Assembly (NCBI GenBank): GCA_018389105.1
Contig: JACATO010000306.1
Span: 2,338,001-2,402,000, forward strand
Direction of reading: 5' to 3'
DNA from: Nautilus pompilius
Lineage: Eukaryota > Mollusca > Cephalopoda > Nautilida > Nautilidae
Length of the DNA: 64,000 nt
This document shows positions 1 through 14,064 of the stretch, in pieces. How positions within the stretch are numbered: the first letter of the stretch is position 1; each line of letters opens with the position of its first letter. The notes beneath the pieces are model-generated. The model saw nothing but the letters and a program-made list of their open reading frames with translations. It had not been told where the DNA came from and ran no database searches. Position numbers and translations under genes: made by a program.

Positions 1-2304
1 GCTAGATAAATTGGCTAGAAAATGTACATCAGCAAAAAGAATGAACCTTTTGAAGTTTGAGAGATATTTTACTGTTTTTTTAGAAATTTGGTTTTCAGTG
101 TTGTATTGTATGGAAAGCTTTTGAAATTAATGGCAGATAAAAAAAGATTCAGATTATAAACTGATTCTAGGAAAGTTTGCTATGTCTTAGTGCAATAAAA
201 TTTTTTTTACTGCTCTTTTGATGAGTCCTGACTTCATGAACCAGAAAAAATTGTGTGTAGAGAAGAAAATAGGAGCACTGTCTGTACCAAGAATGGCACC
301 ATTGAAAGAGTTTGCACTTGAGTTTTGGGGTTATTTAATTTAAGTGTTTTGAAGCTTTGACCAAGATTCATGTTGATGGCTTGTTTCATCTTCCATTTAG
401 TTTTGTGAGAATATGTACACAGCAATAAGTGTTTTTGTGCATAAGTGAGATGTATACATTAGTGTGAGTTACCACTGTGGTAAGTCTCGTTGGAGGGATA
501 ATCACAATTCATTGTCAGAGTGGCTGGGATAAACGCTAACTCTGAAGCATTGTGATTATGGTCTAAGTTATTGAGAGTGGATACACCAGAATTTATGTGG
601 AAACTCCTGATATGTAAAAACAGCATTCTTAGCAGGTGGCAGATTTTGGTGTTTAGTGGTTATATTGGAGTTGAAAAGAAAATTGATCTTTAATGTTTAT
701 TTTCTGATGAAACTCCTCAAAAGTTAAAATTCAAAGATGACGTTTAAAAGAGGAGAAAGAAAGAAGATGGTCTTGAAGATGTTCTACATTTTGTTCTTAA
801 CTAAAATCTTTCTCTAACTGTATGAATTGCCTACGGGCACCCCTGAATATTACAAATGTAGTTCTGTTCTCTTTGAGTAGCTGTAACAAAACAGCTGTTG
901 CACCAGGTGATGTAGCAAGGTAAAAAATTTATTACTAGGTTATTAGATTTTCTGCAGATTTGTCTCCACATGATACAAAGTAAACTGTATAGACATTCAT
1001 GTTGAATATTAGCCATTGTATATGAACATGGATTATTCTCATACAATGAATTTAAAGTTAATCTAATTCAGGCTTTTGGTACACCTGTTACATACTATGT
1101 ATATGATACAGTGAGGTTAAAACTTGAAATATTACAACACTGGAGAATTAGTCTCGGTACCACATTTTGTTTGTTTGTTTCTTATGGTCACCATAATTTA
1201 GTAGATAATAACTTGGAATAAAAAAAATATTATGCGCACTTTGTTATGACTATAAACAGCAAGGAAATAGTTTTTATTTTAGTAATTATATGCTCTTAGC
1301 ATTGATAACAATAATTTATTATTCCAAATAAATTGCCACATCTTTTGATCACTAGCATAATCCAAGGGCCAAAAGTGTAACATTAGGCATTAGGTCAAAT
1401 GCAAATTTCAGGTTAATATATTTAATTTAGAGGAAATCTGAGAATTAGCTGTTTTGAGTTGTTAAACCTCATTTTGATAACAAAGTTAAAAGTTATATTT
1501 ATTAATCTGGAAAAAAAAATTATATACTAGAGTTTTTTCTAGGTTTTTTCCAGGGCCAATAATCAGCATCTGGTCAAGAAAATGGCACTTAAAATTCTCA
1601 ATTAAGCATTTTGAATTTTCCTGATTTTATTTTTGGTTATATCTTTTCCCAGAATCACAATTATACTTTTATACCAATGTCTGATTACATGTGGGTGTGG
1701 TGGTGGTGGTGGTACTGGAAAATGAACTCTTATAATGCCCCTCATCAGAATTTATTATTGGCAGCAAATTTGAAAATGTGATGCAAACTGATCCAAATCA
1801 GTTGCAGCATTCTTTTAATTGAACCAACAAGAGAAGACTTAAAAATTGTGTGACTTTGATGCGCTTTAGTTTCAAATAGAACAAGGCTCCTAGTGTATGT
1901 CAAAGTCCCAAACTTTGGATTTTGGATTAAACAGCCAAAAATGAAAACAGCAGTCATAAGCATTGACTGAAAAGCGATATTTCTATGGAAGATACTGGTA
2001 TTTAACAATGGCAGCAGTCAGAAAAGTGTAAAAGATGACTGTGGGAAGTTTGGACAAGGAAAGGCATAGAGAAAGAAAATTGATGTAGGAATTAAAAATT
2101 CTTAGTGAGCTTTTAAGCATTCACAGAGAAAATTCTGCTGCTTTTTTGATTAATTGTTGTCTTTTAAATTTCTGTCACATTGGTGCTACTGCTTAGCCGT
2201 GCTAGAAGAAATTGTGACAATGTACTTTATTATAGTGTATGCTCTGATATGGGCAGATTTCGGAAATGTGTTTGGGGCTGTTTAACTGTGATAAAATTAA
2301 TGTA
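1..2304. other. AT-rich spacer, no gene recognised
   Basis: Open frames here are all short (under 90 codons) and have no domain-like composition, as chance predicts at this base composition. I see no repeat shared with the rest of the window. A GTG/GGT run near 1695-1715 is a small simple repeat. Confidence 0.6.
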
Positions 2305-2525
2305 TTGGGTCGTTACAAACGTTTAGTCGGTTTTTGTATTATGTTAATTTTTGGTACATTTTTTGCATGTTTGTGAAGGCGTATGTAGATAGGTTATACA
2401 CTGTTTTGTAGTGTGTCCTTTGGCATACATTATGCGAAACCTACCCTTTTAAAAATCATAAAATGGATATTTTTTTCAGGGTTCTGAGTGAAGCAGGGAT
2501 GGAAAAGTTTTTCTAGTTTTCTTCG
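2305..2525 (+). mobile_element. mariner 5' end fragment (family copy 4)
   Basis: This is the left end of the mariner family seen whole at 20063, 37051 and 57856. It begins with a diverged terminal repeat (TTGGGTCGTTACAAACG) directly after a TA, and keeps the 5' leader, the short ATG exon (2367-2378), the putative 101-bp intron (2379-2479) and the first codons of the transposase frame from 2480. Similarity fades near 2515-2530 and no 3' end follows, so about 80 percent of the element is missing. The intron donor here is GC rather than GT. Divergence from the other copies suggests an old insertion. Confidence 0.85.
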
Positions 2526-5500
2526 TCTTTCTGTAGTAATTTCAAAGTTATTTGGATTTAGGAAAAAAATGTAAATAGTCTGTCTGTATTTATAATGAAT
2601 TTAATTTGCAAGTTTTTTCTTTTTTTTTGGCAGTATTTATTTTCTGAAATTTTTTTCATAAAGACAGAGACCAGTAGCAATTCCACTCATATCTTACAAG
2701 ATGTTTACAGAATGGAGTTTTTCATATTTTCTTCTCCAAAACTGCACATCAGGCATCCACCATAACCTTCCTGGTTTTAGTACAAGTGCTGTCAGCTCTC
2801 GGTGAAAAGCTTTAGTAAGTTTTGACTTTAATAAGTGTTACCCTGCCATGTGTCTTAGTAATAAAGGTCTCCTCTCATAGTCGAAGATGAGCAAACCTGA
2901 GTGCACAAGTTTTATTTTAGTGTAAGAGGAGCTGCTGCCACAACACCTTACTGTATTTTGTAGAAATGTTGTGCAACCAGAGCTGATGATGGCTAAAAGA
3001 TCGCGTTGTAATGGTTTTATTTAAACCGAAGTGAAGATCTTGTTTGAAATGTTACTTGTCGCAACATTTGTTTTCACACATTCTTTTTAAAACTGTACAG
3101 TATATTGTTATTTAAATGCATAATTTCTTGTCGGTAAATTACAATTTCCACAGAATTTCTCATGATCTATATTTGGAGTTGTTATGAAAATGACTGGGTA
3201 GGTGAGTGTATGGGTCTATTTTGGAGGCCCGCTTTGTTTCCAGCTTTGCAGGACTTATGAGAACATCTTGGCTGTTTCCTGGAAAAAAAAAAGAAGAAAT
3301 ATTCTTTGAATAGAAACCAAGTATCTCTTTTTGGATAGGAAAATGAAACTAACTGCCTAAATTGAAAACAAATCTTAGTTCTGTGAAAATATGGTGATTA
3401 GAGGCAAATCAAAACCATCTAACATCAGCTGTAGAAGGGGATGTTAAATTAAACTTAAATGAAACATTGTCGGCAACAACATGTTTAGTTGTGAAGGAAG
3501 ATAACATTTGTGCTAGGGAAGGTCAAATGAAACTTGTCTAAAATAGTTTTGTGATAATGGTATCTAGCCGAGTTTCATCTGAACGTCCCCAATGTGTGTG
3601 TATGTACACACAAAATCTGTGTAGCAATTAGAAACATTTACATGGCGTATTATTTTTTATTTATTTATTTGTATGTTATTGTTAGTAAATTGATTGTAAT
3701 TTCTAATCTAGCCTCTGATTCTGTTACAAAAGCTTATTTTGTTATTTGACCCAAGGTCAGTGCGTTATTAAATAATCAATTCACTAATCTGTCAGTAGAC
3801 AAATTTTAAATGTTTGGCTGATAATTACTTTTTTTAGTTGTCAGTATGATTTATCATCTGCAGCACTGTTAGCAACAGATAGGGGGTTCTGATCTTGCTC
3901 CTGCTTTTAATTGTAAATCATTCTTTCTTTCCCAGATCCAATAAAACTTGCACGCAGCTGAGTAGTAGCCAAATCTACTAAGTTTTACTGGAGGTTTCAC
4001 ACCAGATAATTGTTAAAAGTAAATGGAGAGAGAGAGAGCATTGGTAACATCATGATGCCTGGAGACATTTTGATATAAAAAGGGCAAAAAAAATGTGCAT
4101 TTCTTCAAAACTTCTTGCTGCTGTTTTTCTTTTTTGTGACAGTAAGGTACAGAAGATTTTGCTCTGTACACTTTCAGACTGAATAGTATCGATTTCACGT
4201 AATTTTCTATAATACATTAATGTTTAACCTTTGTGGCGCCAAACTGTCTAAAGATTTGTCGGATGCATTTTGTCATGTCTACTACCTCATTGATCATTCT
4301 TTGAGTTAATTATAAATATGCAGCTTTAAAAAATCTTTATTTTATTTAATGATGCTAATCTTTCTGTTTGAATTCTGCCTCTGTTTGGATGGACATTTTT
4401 ATATATAAAACTATTCCATCTTTATTTTGAGATAGCCAGTTTGTTTATTGTATAATTCAAACATTACTTGAGTGTAAATTTGCAAGTGTTGTCTTTAAAT
4501 TAGTAGAGATGTCAACTGTTCTGATTTACAGGGAAACAAAATTTTGCCTGTCTGTGTTGCCATTTGGCAAAGCTAAAATTGCTTTGCACCATATGTGATA
4601 AAAGTCAGTGCGTTGTTGTATTATATGTAGATAGGTAACCATAGGTATATATTTCTACGCACGTTTAACTTAACATATCTTCAGAATACACCTATTTTGA
4701 TATCATTTCTAAGACGTTTCTGAGGTAAGCCCACCCCACCACCAATACCTGTCATGTTTACATTCGCCATTCTCAGTTTATAATGTTGGCATTTCTTCTC
4801 CAGTATTTCTTATCACTAAATTTATATTAATTTTTACTCATTGATATCAAATAATTTTTCACTCACTGACTGTTCTCCAATTTTTCTTGGTAGTTTCAGC
4901 CAAACTAATTACTGAATTTTCCTTTTTTGTTATTTTTCTTTTCCTTTTCCATATATTATTTGATTAATCTGCTGTTTGATTTCATTACTATACTTTACAG
5001 TTTTTCAGATAATATCACTAGTACGGGCTCAGCTTTGCCTCATTTGATTTTAAAAAAAATAGATAATTGCAGGGCTGATCTTTGAAGCTAATAATGATGA
5101 TGCAATTTAATCTGGCACTGGACATGCATCACTGTTATTTCCTAGTCAAGTTAAGTTATTGGCTTTCTCCTTTCTATCATCATGGTGTACGTTTTCTCTG
5201 ATAGTGACAATTACTGCGGTTAAATTTCAAAACAGTTTACTTGAATGATGTAGTGTAGTAATGTATGAGACTATTTGTGATTGATTTTTGTAATAATAGA
5301 AATATTCCAGATGTCCAGCTATGATTTGGATGCAAAATCATGAAATTTGCTTTTTATTTTATAGTGTTTTCCTATAACTAAAATCACTCCATCAAAACAA
5401 ATCCCTATAACAGTTTTCTCTTATATACTCTGAATTTTGCCTTAGATTGTCTATAAAGCAGCTGGTCTGCAGTAGATATAATATTATATTTTTCATTTTA

Positions 5501-6941
5501 TTACCTCTATTTGCACAGTTTTAAAATGAAGGCAGATAGACTCAGATTTTTAGAGTATCTTTTAAAGAGAATTCACCTAGACCAATTGGCCTTTTAAAAG
5601 CAAGCCATTTGAAGGCCAGTTCAGCTCATTCTTGGTTAAGTAGTCTAATTGTAGCTCCATGTGCTGTAGCTAGATTCTCTGCTTTGATTCCACTTTCTTT
5701 GTTATGCTAGTAAAGACAAAACTAGGACAACTCAAGAGATAGGTTTGCGTAACTGGCTTGCTTGCAGCAAACCCAACTTATTTACCCAATGCAAATACTA
5801 ACCATTTGTGTACCACATCACTTTTTCTTACCGGCTGGCCTAGTCTAGAAGCACTGATTAGTATTTATGTTGAACTAGTCGTGTATTTAATCAAATGTAG
5901 TCATAATGCAAAATGTGAGGCTGGAGTGAAGTGGATTTGTTGTTAATATTAATGAGAGGGTTCAGTGTGTCACAACCCCCATGGCTCCCACATACATTGG
6001 CTATGTTAAGGATTGATTTGTTTGAATATTCAGCACTTTTGTTGAGGACTGTTGTGTTAAAGCCATTTACCTAAAAAGTAATCATTTGTTAATTTTGCTC
6101 ACACTAGATCTTTGTTTAATGTCTGCTAACTGTTCATACTCTCCTGATCAGTTATTGAAATGTAGAAGATCTCTTGTAGGAAGCAACAGCCTTTTTTCAG
6201 CTGTTGGAGTCATCTTCAGAACAATGCTGGCAATCATTGAAATATCAGTCAGTGTTACACTACATATAACCATGGGTGTGAAGGGAAAGCTGGCATACAC
6301 AAAAAGAAAGGGGTGCAGGATCAGTGTCTATCGTCAACATTAAGTAGCAAATGGAAATAAAAATAGCTGAAGTTTTTATAGACCTAATTAATACCTTTTA
6401 AAAATCTATTCGTTTTGGTCTTATGTGTATATCATTGGGGCCTGCGCTTCTGTCCTTTAGGAAATGAAAAAATGAAAAGTCCCTGCTAGAATTCTTGTTG
6501 TTTAGCATTGGTCTGAAGGAAAACCACCAGAATAATATAGAAGAGCAGGGAATCTTGCAAAATTCATTCTGTGCTTTAAATGATGTCACATTCTGTTGAA
6601 GGTTTTGAATAAACATGGCTAAAGGGCATTTAAAGGCAAGCAAAGTTTCCCGAAAGTGCTGCTCAGATTTTTAGTAATAAGGTAATATAATATTTTTAAT
6701 TAATAAAATGTCTTTTTTAAGTATTAAAATTATTACTTAAAAACCATATCATAATTAGTTTATTAATGCTTCTAATCTATAAGTTTTATTTACTTAGATA
6801 TACTTACAATATGCCTTTTAATTACAAAATTATCTAAGCTTTTTTTATTATCTTTTTTAATTGTGTGGATATTATCTACTAGCAGTAATCAGCCATCTTG
6901 ACCATTAGTGTTAAATGTTTTTGTTTTTCTTTTTTACTCAG
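2526..6941. other. AT-rich spacer, no gene recognised
   Basis: Mostly low-complexity A/T runs with short chance frames. The only internal item of note is a segment at about 5950-6005 that matches 49785-49850 (listed separately). A GA run at 4026-4038 is a short simple repeat. No exon-like open frame with credible splice sites was found before 6942. Confidence 0.55.
5950..6005. repeat. short dispersed repeat, copy 1 (partner 49785-49850)
   Basis: About 50 bases starting ATTAATGAG and running through a GTGTCACA block and the phrase ATGGCTCCCAC are shared in the same orientation with 49785-49850. It could be the remnant of a SINE body; no promoter boxes are visible. Confidence 0.5.
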
Positions 6942-6978
6942 CATAATGATGAACAGAAATTCTATGCTTTTGGAAAAG
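6942..6978 (+). other. candidate 37-nt microexon (unproven)
   Basis: A long pyrimidine tract with few purines (6918-6939) ends in TCAG, followed by 37 nt and an AAAAG/GTAAAC donor. One frame reads HNDEQKFYAFGK and is open across the donor. This is the best-looking isolated exon signature I found outside transposons, but 37 nt gives little statistical weight and I recognise no protein. If real, the window would lie inside a host gene on the + strand. Chance is quite possible. Confidence 0.2.
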
Positions 6979-9030
6979 GTAAACAGAATTCCTTTTAGCC
7001 TCTCATTAGCAAAAGATGAGGTTTAATTTTTAGATAAGTATGTTCACTGTTAAAAGTTTATAGAATCCTTTTCTCCTCCTGTCTATTTTGAGAGCTTTTA
7101 AAATTACTGACTTTAATGAAGATTTGGACTTGAAGCAGTTTTGTTAGCCAAATACATATTTGGGGATAATGTGACATTTGATGGCTTCTGTCATGGCAAA
7201 GTTTTTTTTTTTTCTGGATGTGTTATATTGGATCGGCACATTAAATTATTAGAATATCATGATTCTTGAAGTACACCAACTTAGGATCTGTCTTGATCTA
7301 CTCAAGGAAACAACCCATTGCTGTTTTTAGAGCTGGATAGACTTGAATGCTGCCATAATTTTGTGTCTCCTACAACCATATAAGGTTTACACAGAGTTGT
7401 TGGATGTTAAAAAATGTTTACTAGTTATTCCTTTGGAGCTTTTTTTCAAGCAGGATTCATGGAAAGAAAAGTTTATACTCTGTAATATTTGCAGAATGCT
7501 TCCTCCATATTCTGTCTGGTTTTTAAACTATAGTATTTGTAATTAAGACTTCAATCTTTATTTGGATCGCATACCTCACTGCTTTTGAACATTGGTTTTA
7601 TTGAAGAAACTTTAAATTTCTACTTAGTAAAAAGGGGGGAAGTCAAAATTTGCATTGCATTGTTAAGTTTATCTAGATAAATGGTGGTAATTGAAAAATG
7701 TTTAAAATTTGATGTCAGTTTTTAAATAGTCCATTCTGTGTTTCTATAATTCATTTTAATTTGCTATTGTTTTGCTGTTGCCAGCAAATAAAAATATATT
7801 AGTTTTAAAGAGGAAATGAAAGCAAACGCTAGTTGGCTTCATTCTGAAACCTTATTTTCAGGACAGATTAATATATGGTAAATTTCCATGCTGCTGTAAA
7901 TGTTATTTTTGGCTCTGTTACTTTGTGACAGTCTACTTCTCAAGGGTCACCCCAAGTAGACCTCATTTTCTGCAGCTGGCTGGACTGTATCCAACAAAAG
8001 CAGTCATGATGATGGGTTGTTTTTTTTTTCATTTTATTTGATTTGAACTGCGTTCTGAGTGGTTGATGTTTGAAATGCTAAAAGCATCACATTTTTGCAG
8101 AATTCATCCACAGTTCAATGATGCCAAATTGCCAATAACTCTTGCAAGCTTTGATGATGTTTAAAAGTTCCAGACTTTTGGGACAGACTCCATTCCGTCA
8201 GACTGACTTATTTATGAATCTGTGAATCGCTTCTTAAGGATTTGTTTTATGATACTACATCTTCCATTGTTTGGAAAAATTCAGCTTCCATACAACATAA
8301 AAAGAAAGAAAATCCATTTTACATGAATACTTAAAACTCTATTTTCTTCTTGCTAAGTGTTTTTTTTTTTTTTTTTGAGAATTAATAAAAAGAAAAAATG
8401 CTGTGATAAGGGACGGGTGAGAAAGAATTGGAGCGTTTCGTAGAGAGAGGGAGGGTGAAGCTGAATGGATTGGATGAAATTTTAGAATTAAGAATGGTTT
8501 TTTAAATGAGATGATAAACAAGTTTCCTGGCATAATATTTCAAGTTAAAACTTGGAACTCAGTAATAATTCTCTTAAATGTTTAATCTCATTAATTGTAA
8601 AATTAAATTTTAGGCTTTACTGTCTCATTGAATACAAATTATCTGATGCTTTTTAAAATTAATTTTTTGCAAATATGAATCATCATCATCATTATTATCT
8701 TTTATTTTTTAAAACTTAAATTCTTTGCCAAGTTTTAGTAGGTAAGGCCAAACATTTCTGAAATTGGTGTTTTAAACACAAACTAATTTTTGAAACAATT
8801 TAGAGAACCTTAGAATGTCTGTTTAGAAGGGAAAAGGAAAAAATGCTTGTATGCATGTGTACCAAATTCAAAAAGAACTGTTAAAAAATCAAAGGGCATG
8901 ACTGAAAAAAAAATAAAAAAGTTAAAAACAGAATGTTATTGATGATTAGTTTAGTCATTTCCGATTACCTTAGTAGTGGTTACTGAACTAAACATCATTT
9001 TAGTTTCTGAAGTCATTTTGAATTTGGCCA
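6979..9030. other. AT-rich spacer, no gene recognised
   Basis: Short chance frames, homopolymer T and A tracts (for example 7201-7213 and 8358-8376) and an ATC/ATT run near 8680-8700. Nothing matches an element elsewhere in the window. Confidence 0.55.
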
Positions 9031-9200
9031 AAGGCATTTGGTGGTCTATTGGTTAAACGATTAGCCTGCCAAGGGCTGACAGCCCATGTTTGAATCCCAG
9101 TCAGGCCCAGCTTGGTTTGGCACACCATCCTGGCATGGTTTCATCTTGCTCGGACTTCCTCCACGGAAATGAAGCCTTTTGGTAGGGATTTTTGAGATGG
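9031..9200 (+). mobile_element. tRNA-derived SINE, copy 1
   Basis: A tRNA-like head carries a polymerase III A box (TGGTCTATTGG, about 9041-9051) and a B box (GTTTGAATCCC, about 9089-9099). The body after it shares spaced blocks with the copies at 14660 and 40090, including GGCATGGTTTC and an ATGAAG..TTTTGGTAG.GATTT segment. The tail is a short AT-rich run. The copy is diverged and no target duplication could be fixed by eye. Confidence 0.7.
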
Positions 9201-12200
9201 TTGGACAAAAACACAAAAAAATTATAAACAAAAGACTTTTATGGAAATTAGTGGGATTAGTTAACAAAAAATACCATGAAGCAGTTGTACTCCTCCATTT
9301 CCAGTCAGTGACTTAGTATACAGTTTAGAAATAATGAGAAATATGTTTTTCTTGGTGTATGTGGAAACATGCAGTCAGCGTGAAATTAGAGCTTAAAAAA
9401 TGTGACAGGTGATGTTTTGCTTCAAAATTTTATTTATTATTATTTCCAATTTTCAAAAATGTAGCTACCTGATATTCTAAGAGACCGTAATTTTTTCTTT
9501 TCAATGCTTGAAAATGTTGATTAATTTCTGATAATTAGATTTATTCAGATCTTGGTAAATGGTATTTTGTTTATTTTATTTTATTAATTAACGAAATTAC
9601 ATGATGTGTGTGGATACAATGTGTTGTTGTGCCTTTGCACCAGATCCATTATCAACTTTGGTAACACAAAAAATGTATTCATTAATTTTATTAGTAAATT
9701 AAAAAATTCAAATTTAACATTACATATTTAGTTAAAAAGAAAGAAACTTAAAAATATTTTTCATTGCAAATAAATAATTAATTATAAGTTTGTATATGAA
9801 GAAATTATGTAGGCAAAATCTGGATAGTGTTAGATCTCTATTTCCTTCCTCTTCCAGGTTGGCTTCAGTTTGAGCCAAGTAATCATTTATTTTATGAATA
9901 ACTTTTTTGTATGCATTTTGCTCTGTGCAAATGCATCGGGCATCCTAAGAGGGTTGCCTAGGTTTTTCTCATTATCAGTGCAGTTTAGATTAGCTGCTTC
10001 CCTTTACTTGGATGAAAACAGAAAAGGTCGGATCCAAAATGTTAACCAAGTACTGAAATAACATTTTTTTGTACAGCTTAACAAAATTGTTTGCTTTTAT
10101 TTTTTTTTGTATGATTGAAAAAAAATTTATTGTAGTTTTAAAAAAAAATTAATATATATATATGAATAATTTTAATGTATGCATGAAGATATAATATAAA
10201 TGAAAATTTATTTGCAGACTTGTTTTGCTGTTGGGTTCTGATCTGTCCGTATCTTATGTGGGAAAATACGTGATATTGGCTTTAATTATGCACTCTGTTA
10301 AAATTTTAATTATTACCAACAATAACAATAAATTGCTTTAACTAGTTGAATAATACCTAAGGGGGGCTTCATAACAAATTCACAACTGTATGCAGTATTT
10401 GAGGGATACTATTATATACAGAAACCTTAGAGGTTAGGAAATAATTTCCTAAAAGATTTGTGGTGGTCTCAGAACTTTATTCATTTAACTCCTATGCTGC
10501 AATGTCTTCACAGTTTCCTTGGAAACTCTGTCATTCTTCTTGTAGGTGTCCTTGGCTGCATAAATTCTAATTTATTAAATTTCATTTCATTCATGCTTTC
10601 CTTAACCTCGGAATCATTTCAATGAATGATTGCTGCTTGTTACCATGATCACAGTCTCTCCTAGATAATTGGCAGTTGGTCTCTGGATTTTAGTGATGGT
10701 ATTGCCAAGTGTGGGTACTCCATTATTTAGTCAGAACTCATGCAGTCTTTGACAAAAATTTAAAATTAAAAATTTTTTTAACCTCATAAAAGGAAAATGT
10801 TAGGAACTTCTGGAAATAAATTCAAGGGGGAAGGGTGTTTTGGACCTTTCCTTAGATAATTTCAGATCACTTTAGGCTGGAGAAGGGTATGTTAATTTTG
10901 TTTGAAAAGCTAAATGAGAAAATCAGTTTTTAATTTCTTGATTTTTGAAAAATAATACCTTTTTAAAATTGGATCTTAAACTCATGTTACCTTCCCAAAT
11001 TTAATTTGTGTACAACAGATTATGCTAATGTTTAGTCATCCATCTACTTTGTTTTATTGTTAGAACTAAGAGTCTTAAACCAAATGATTTACTAGACATT
11101 TTAGATTTAAGTAATGTTTTTGTTGTGTTTGTTGTTTTCATTCTTAGGAATCTGTTGATCTGTGGAAATTTACTGCTTTCCTTTGGGACTGAAATGAAGA
11201 ATGAGTAAATGATTAATTTTGTGTGCAAAACCAGAGAATTTGGGTTGAATGATAATGTTTACAGGTTAGTTTTGTACAGTATTGATTAGTCTTGAGCTTT
11301 GTTTGACTGAAAGTTTGTCAGACATGGTTTCATCAAGTATCTCATCCTGTCCCAGCCACAGATGAAATGAATCTCTTATTTCATGACCAGTCTATGCTTC
11401 TGTTTGTAAATTCGTATCCATGCCCACAAAGACAAGACTGGATTGATCTCTCTCTCATTATTTAGTGGATGCAGTGTTTTCTTAGGTGGGATTTAACATA
11501 TTTCATTGCCCTATGGAAGGAGCGACATCAATCTTAAAAGTATTGCATTATTGGTAAGTTGAGGCATTTGGATATATGCACATTGACACCCCCCCTCCCT
11601 GTTGGCTTAGAACTAAGGCCATTCACCCAAATCTCATTTTACTGGAGTTTTTAGAGACTAAAGAACAGTAGGATCAAAGTATTAAAAAAAACAAACTATA
11701 ATACAAGAGGGATAATTCATGGTCTCCTGCATAAACAATTTTGTTTTTTTTAAATGGACACCTGAATAAAATTGTGAAAAAAAACACAACCTCAATATTA
11801 TGAAGAACAAATAAATAGCATCAATGACAGCACAAGTTTTCATTAAACTTAAATTTTTAAGTTATAGAAATCATATAAGATTTTTAAAATTATCTTGTTT
11901 TGTTCTTTTAAATAACAGAATCTAAAACATATTTAATTATAATAAGCAGATACAAGAGTAGAGCAGTTAAAGTTGCACTAAAGTAATAAATTAGATAAGA
12001 ATCAGTGAATTATATTTATAGAAAGTAGGTTAGTTTAAGCATTTCCAACCACCTTAGTATTAGAAAGAGAACTGACTAATGAACATACATTTCAGTGATC
12101 TTTCTCCCATCACCATTATCGGAGATCCTGTTTTTTTTTTTTAATGTAATGATGTTAATTAGCTGTTTTTCAGTATGCCATTTGCTGATTTTTTGTATTA

Positions 12201-12480
12201 GGCTAATGACTCGAGCTGGAGTAGAATCCATGGCCCTATTGCAATCACAATGTCAGGAACAGCTCACTTTGTACAATTCAAAAAATGGTAATGCCTTTTG
12301 CAAAACACCTAATTATCATCATTGCTCTAAAATATTTTGAGAATTAAACCCTATTGATAGTAACAAGAATTTACTGAAATGTTAACTCATAACAAATACA
12401 CAATATTTATACGAACAGAAGTTTGACTTTATAGATGGAGCAGCTTTAAAAGAAGAGAATGATTTGGATGAAATGAAACT
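9201..12480. other. AT-rich spacer, no gene recognised
   Basis: No transposon ends or domain-like frames were recognised. A TATATATATA run lies at about 10153-10162. The more complex segment 10460-10760 has a partly protein-like minus-strand reading but matches no family I know, so I leave it unassigned. Confidence 0.5.
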
Positions 12481-12650
12481 AGAATTGTATGAGAACCTAT
12501 GTGGGTTGGCTCCTTTACAGTTGATGAATTGCTCATTTGTTTTAGCATGCTAACACTGATGTCTACAAGTTAGACAACTCTGGTGAGGGAATGTAGTGCT
12601 ACAGTTGTCTGTTAGGATGTGTTTCCAGACTCACACAATGAGAGGCCTGG
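12481..12650 (+). repeat. SINE tail fragment
   Basis: The segment resembles the 3' half of the SINE at 14660-14905: both have a TGGTGAGGGA block followed by a GTGCATTGCT-like block and a TTATCTCTTAG-like block, with about three quarters of positions alike. The tRNA-like head is not seen, so this is a 5'-truncated or badly decayed copy. Confidence 0.45.
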
Positions 12651-14064
12651 TACTTCAACTTGTCAGTGGAAACCTTACTAGAATTCTTCATTTTTTTAAA
12701 TATTGGAGAAAAGCTATATGACTGGTTGGTGAAGAAGAGTAAGAAAAATCCATGCCATGGAGGTATGCCAAACTGGACCAGTGACTCTCATTCTGTTTTG
12801 CACTTCGCTGATCGCCACCCTGATTTACTGTTTTTCTCGAGGTTAATGTTTCAAGAAAAGAAGCACAAATCTTTGACCTGCCATCTAATAAGATCTTGTT
12901 TTGTTGATAACTGACTCAATCTTATTCCGCTAAAATTTGCTAGGTTGTTTTCTCTGCTTGTAAAGACACAACAGATGTTTGAGGATTGGCATAAAATAGC
13001 ACAGCCCCCCCTACTTTTAGGTCTTCTCTCGTGGCAACAGTTCTATTGATTTTTGTTCATACATTATTCTGTAAAGGCATTCAGTCGGGACATTAAGCAT
13101 GTCAGTCATGCATGCATTAAAAAAACAACAAAAACTCTACAATAAAATGGTTTTTTTTGCTTGAAAGAGAGAACTTTAGCACTAAGAGCGATAAAGTATT
13201 AATGTTGGAGAATGTAAATTCATCCCTCACTTTGGGCAGATGTGGGACATTTGAAAAAAAAAAAAACTAATACTCCTAGGGATAAAATTGATCTGAAAAT
13301 TTTCCATTATTGCCTTATCTTTTGGTCTTTTGGGAGTTTAAAAAAAAAATTTTGTTCATCTTCTAAAAACTGTTTTTGTGTTTGGTATCTTGATAAATCC
13401 TTAGTTGCATTTTTTGTAGACCACTTCTAGGGTTCTGATAGGTACTGGTATGATTGTTCACTTGTATCTCTACTATAAATTCAATTTGGAAGCTTTCCCT
13501 TGCACACATGTTGATCGGCATATTTCGTATGTCAGACTGTAATACAATCATTTATTTTAAATTAAGAAATATTGTACTGATTTATAAACTATAACATTTG
13601 TTTAAACTAAGGAATAGATGTTTACTGTTTTTGTGTCTTTGTTTCAGCTGTTTGGGTTGGGGGCCCTAGAATACTAGCGAGGCAGGGAATGGATATGTGC
13701 GACTAGGAAAATAGCTAATAGGAAGAAAGTTTAGCAAACTGAGTTGTAGTTACCTGGGCTATAGATCCCAAAAGTAAAAACAAAACATTTCAAAATACAA
13801 CAAAGGTTTTCTTTATTAGAATTATCTCAAATAAAATCAGTTGGCTTATACTAATATCCTTGCATTAATGATTTGAATATTCCCAAAATGAGTTTTCCAT
13901 GGTTTACATTATATGTCTGACTATCATTAAAATTGTAAAATGCACCACCAAGGTAAGCAGACCTATTTTTCTAAAACATGTGAGGGTAGTAATGCATTTT
14001 GAGTGTTGATCTATGCACATGGATCTGAAGAGAGGTTGCTTGAGGCTTTTTTTTTTTTTTTAAA
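12651..14064. other. spacer, no gene recognised
   Basis: An 84-codon frame at 12660-12914 is no longer than chance allows. The TTTCAG at 13642-13647 resembles a splice acceptor, but the sequence after it has stops in all frames. No repeat ends were identified. Confidence 0.5.

Noticed and set aside
10460-10760. Minus-strand reading with partly protein-like stretches.
   Set aside because: Frames are broken, no family was recognised, and similar stretches occur by chance at this composition.
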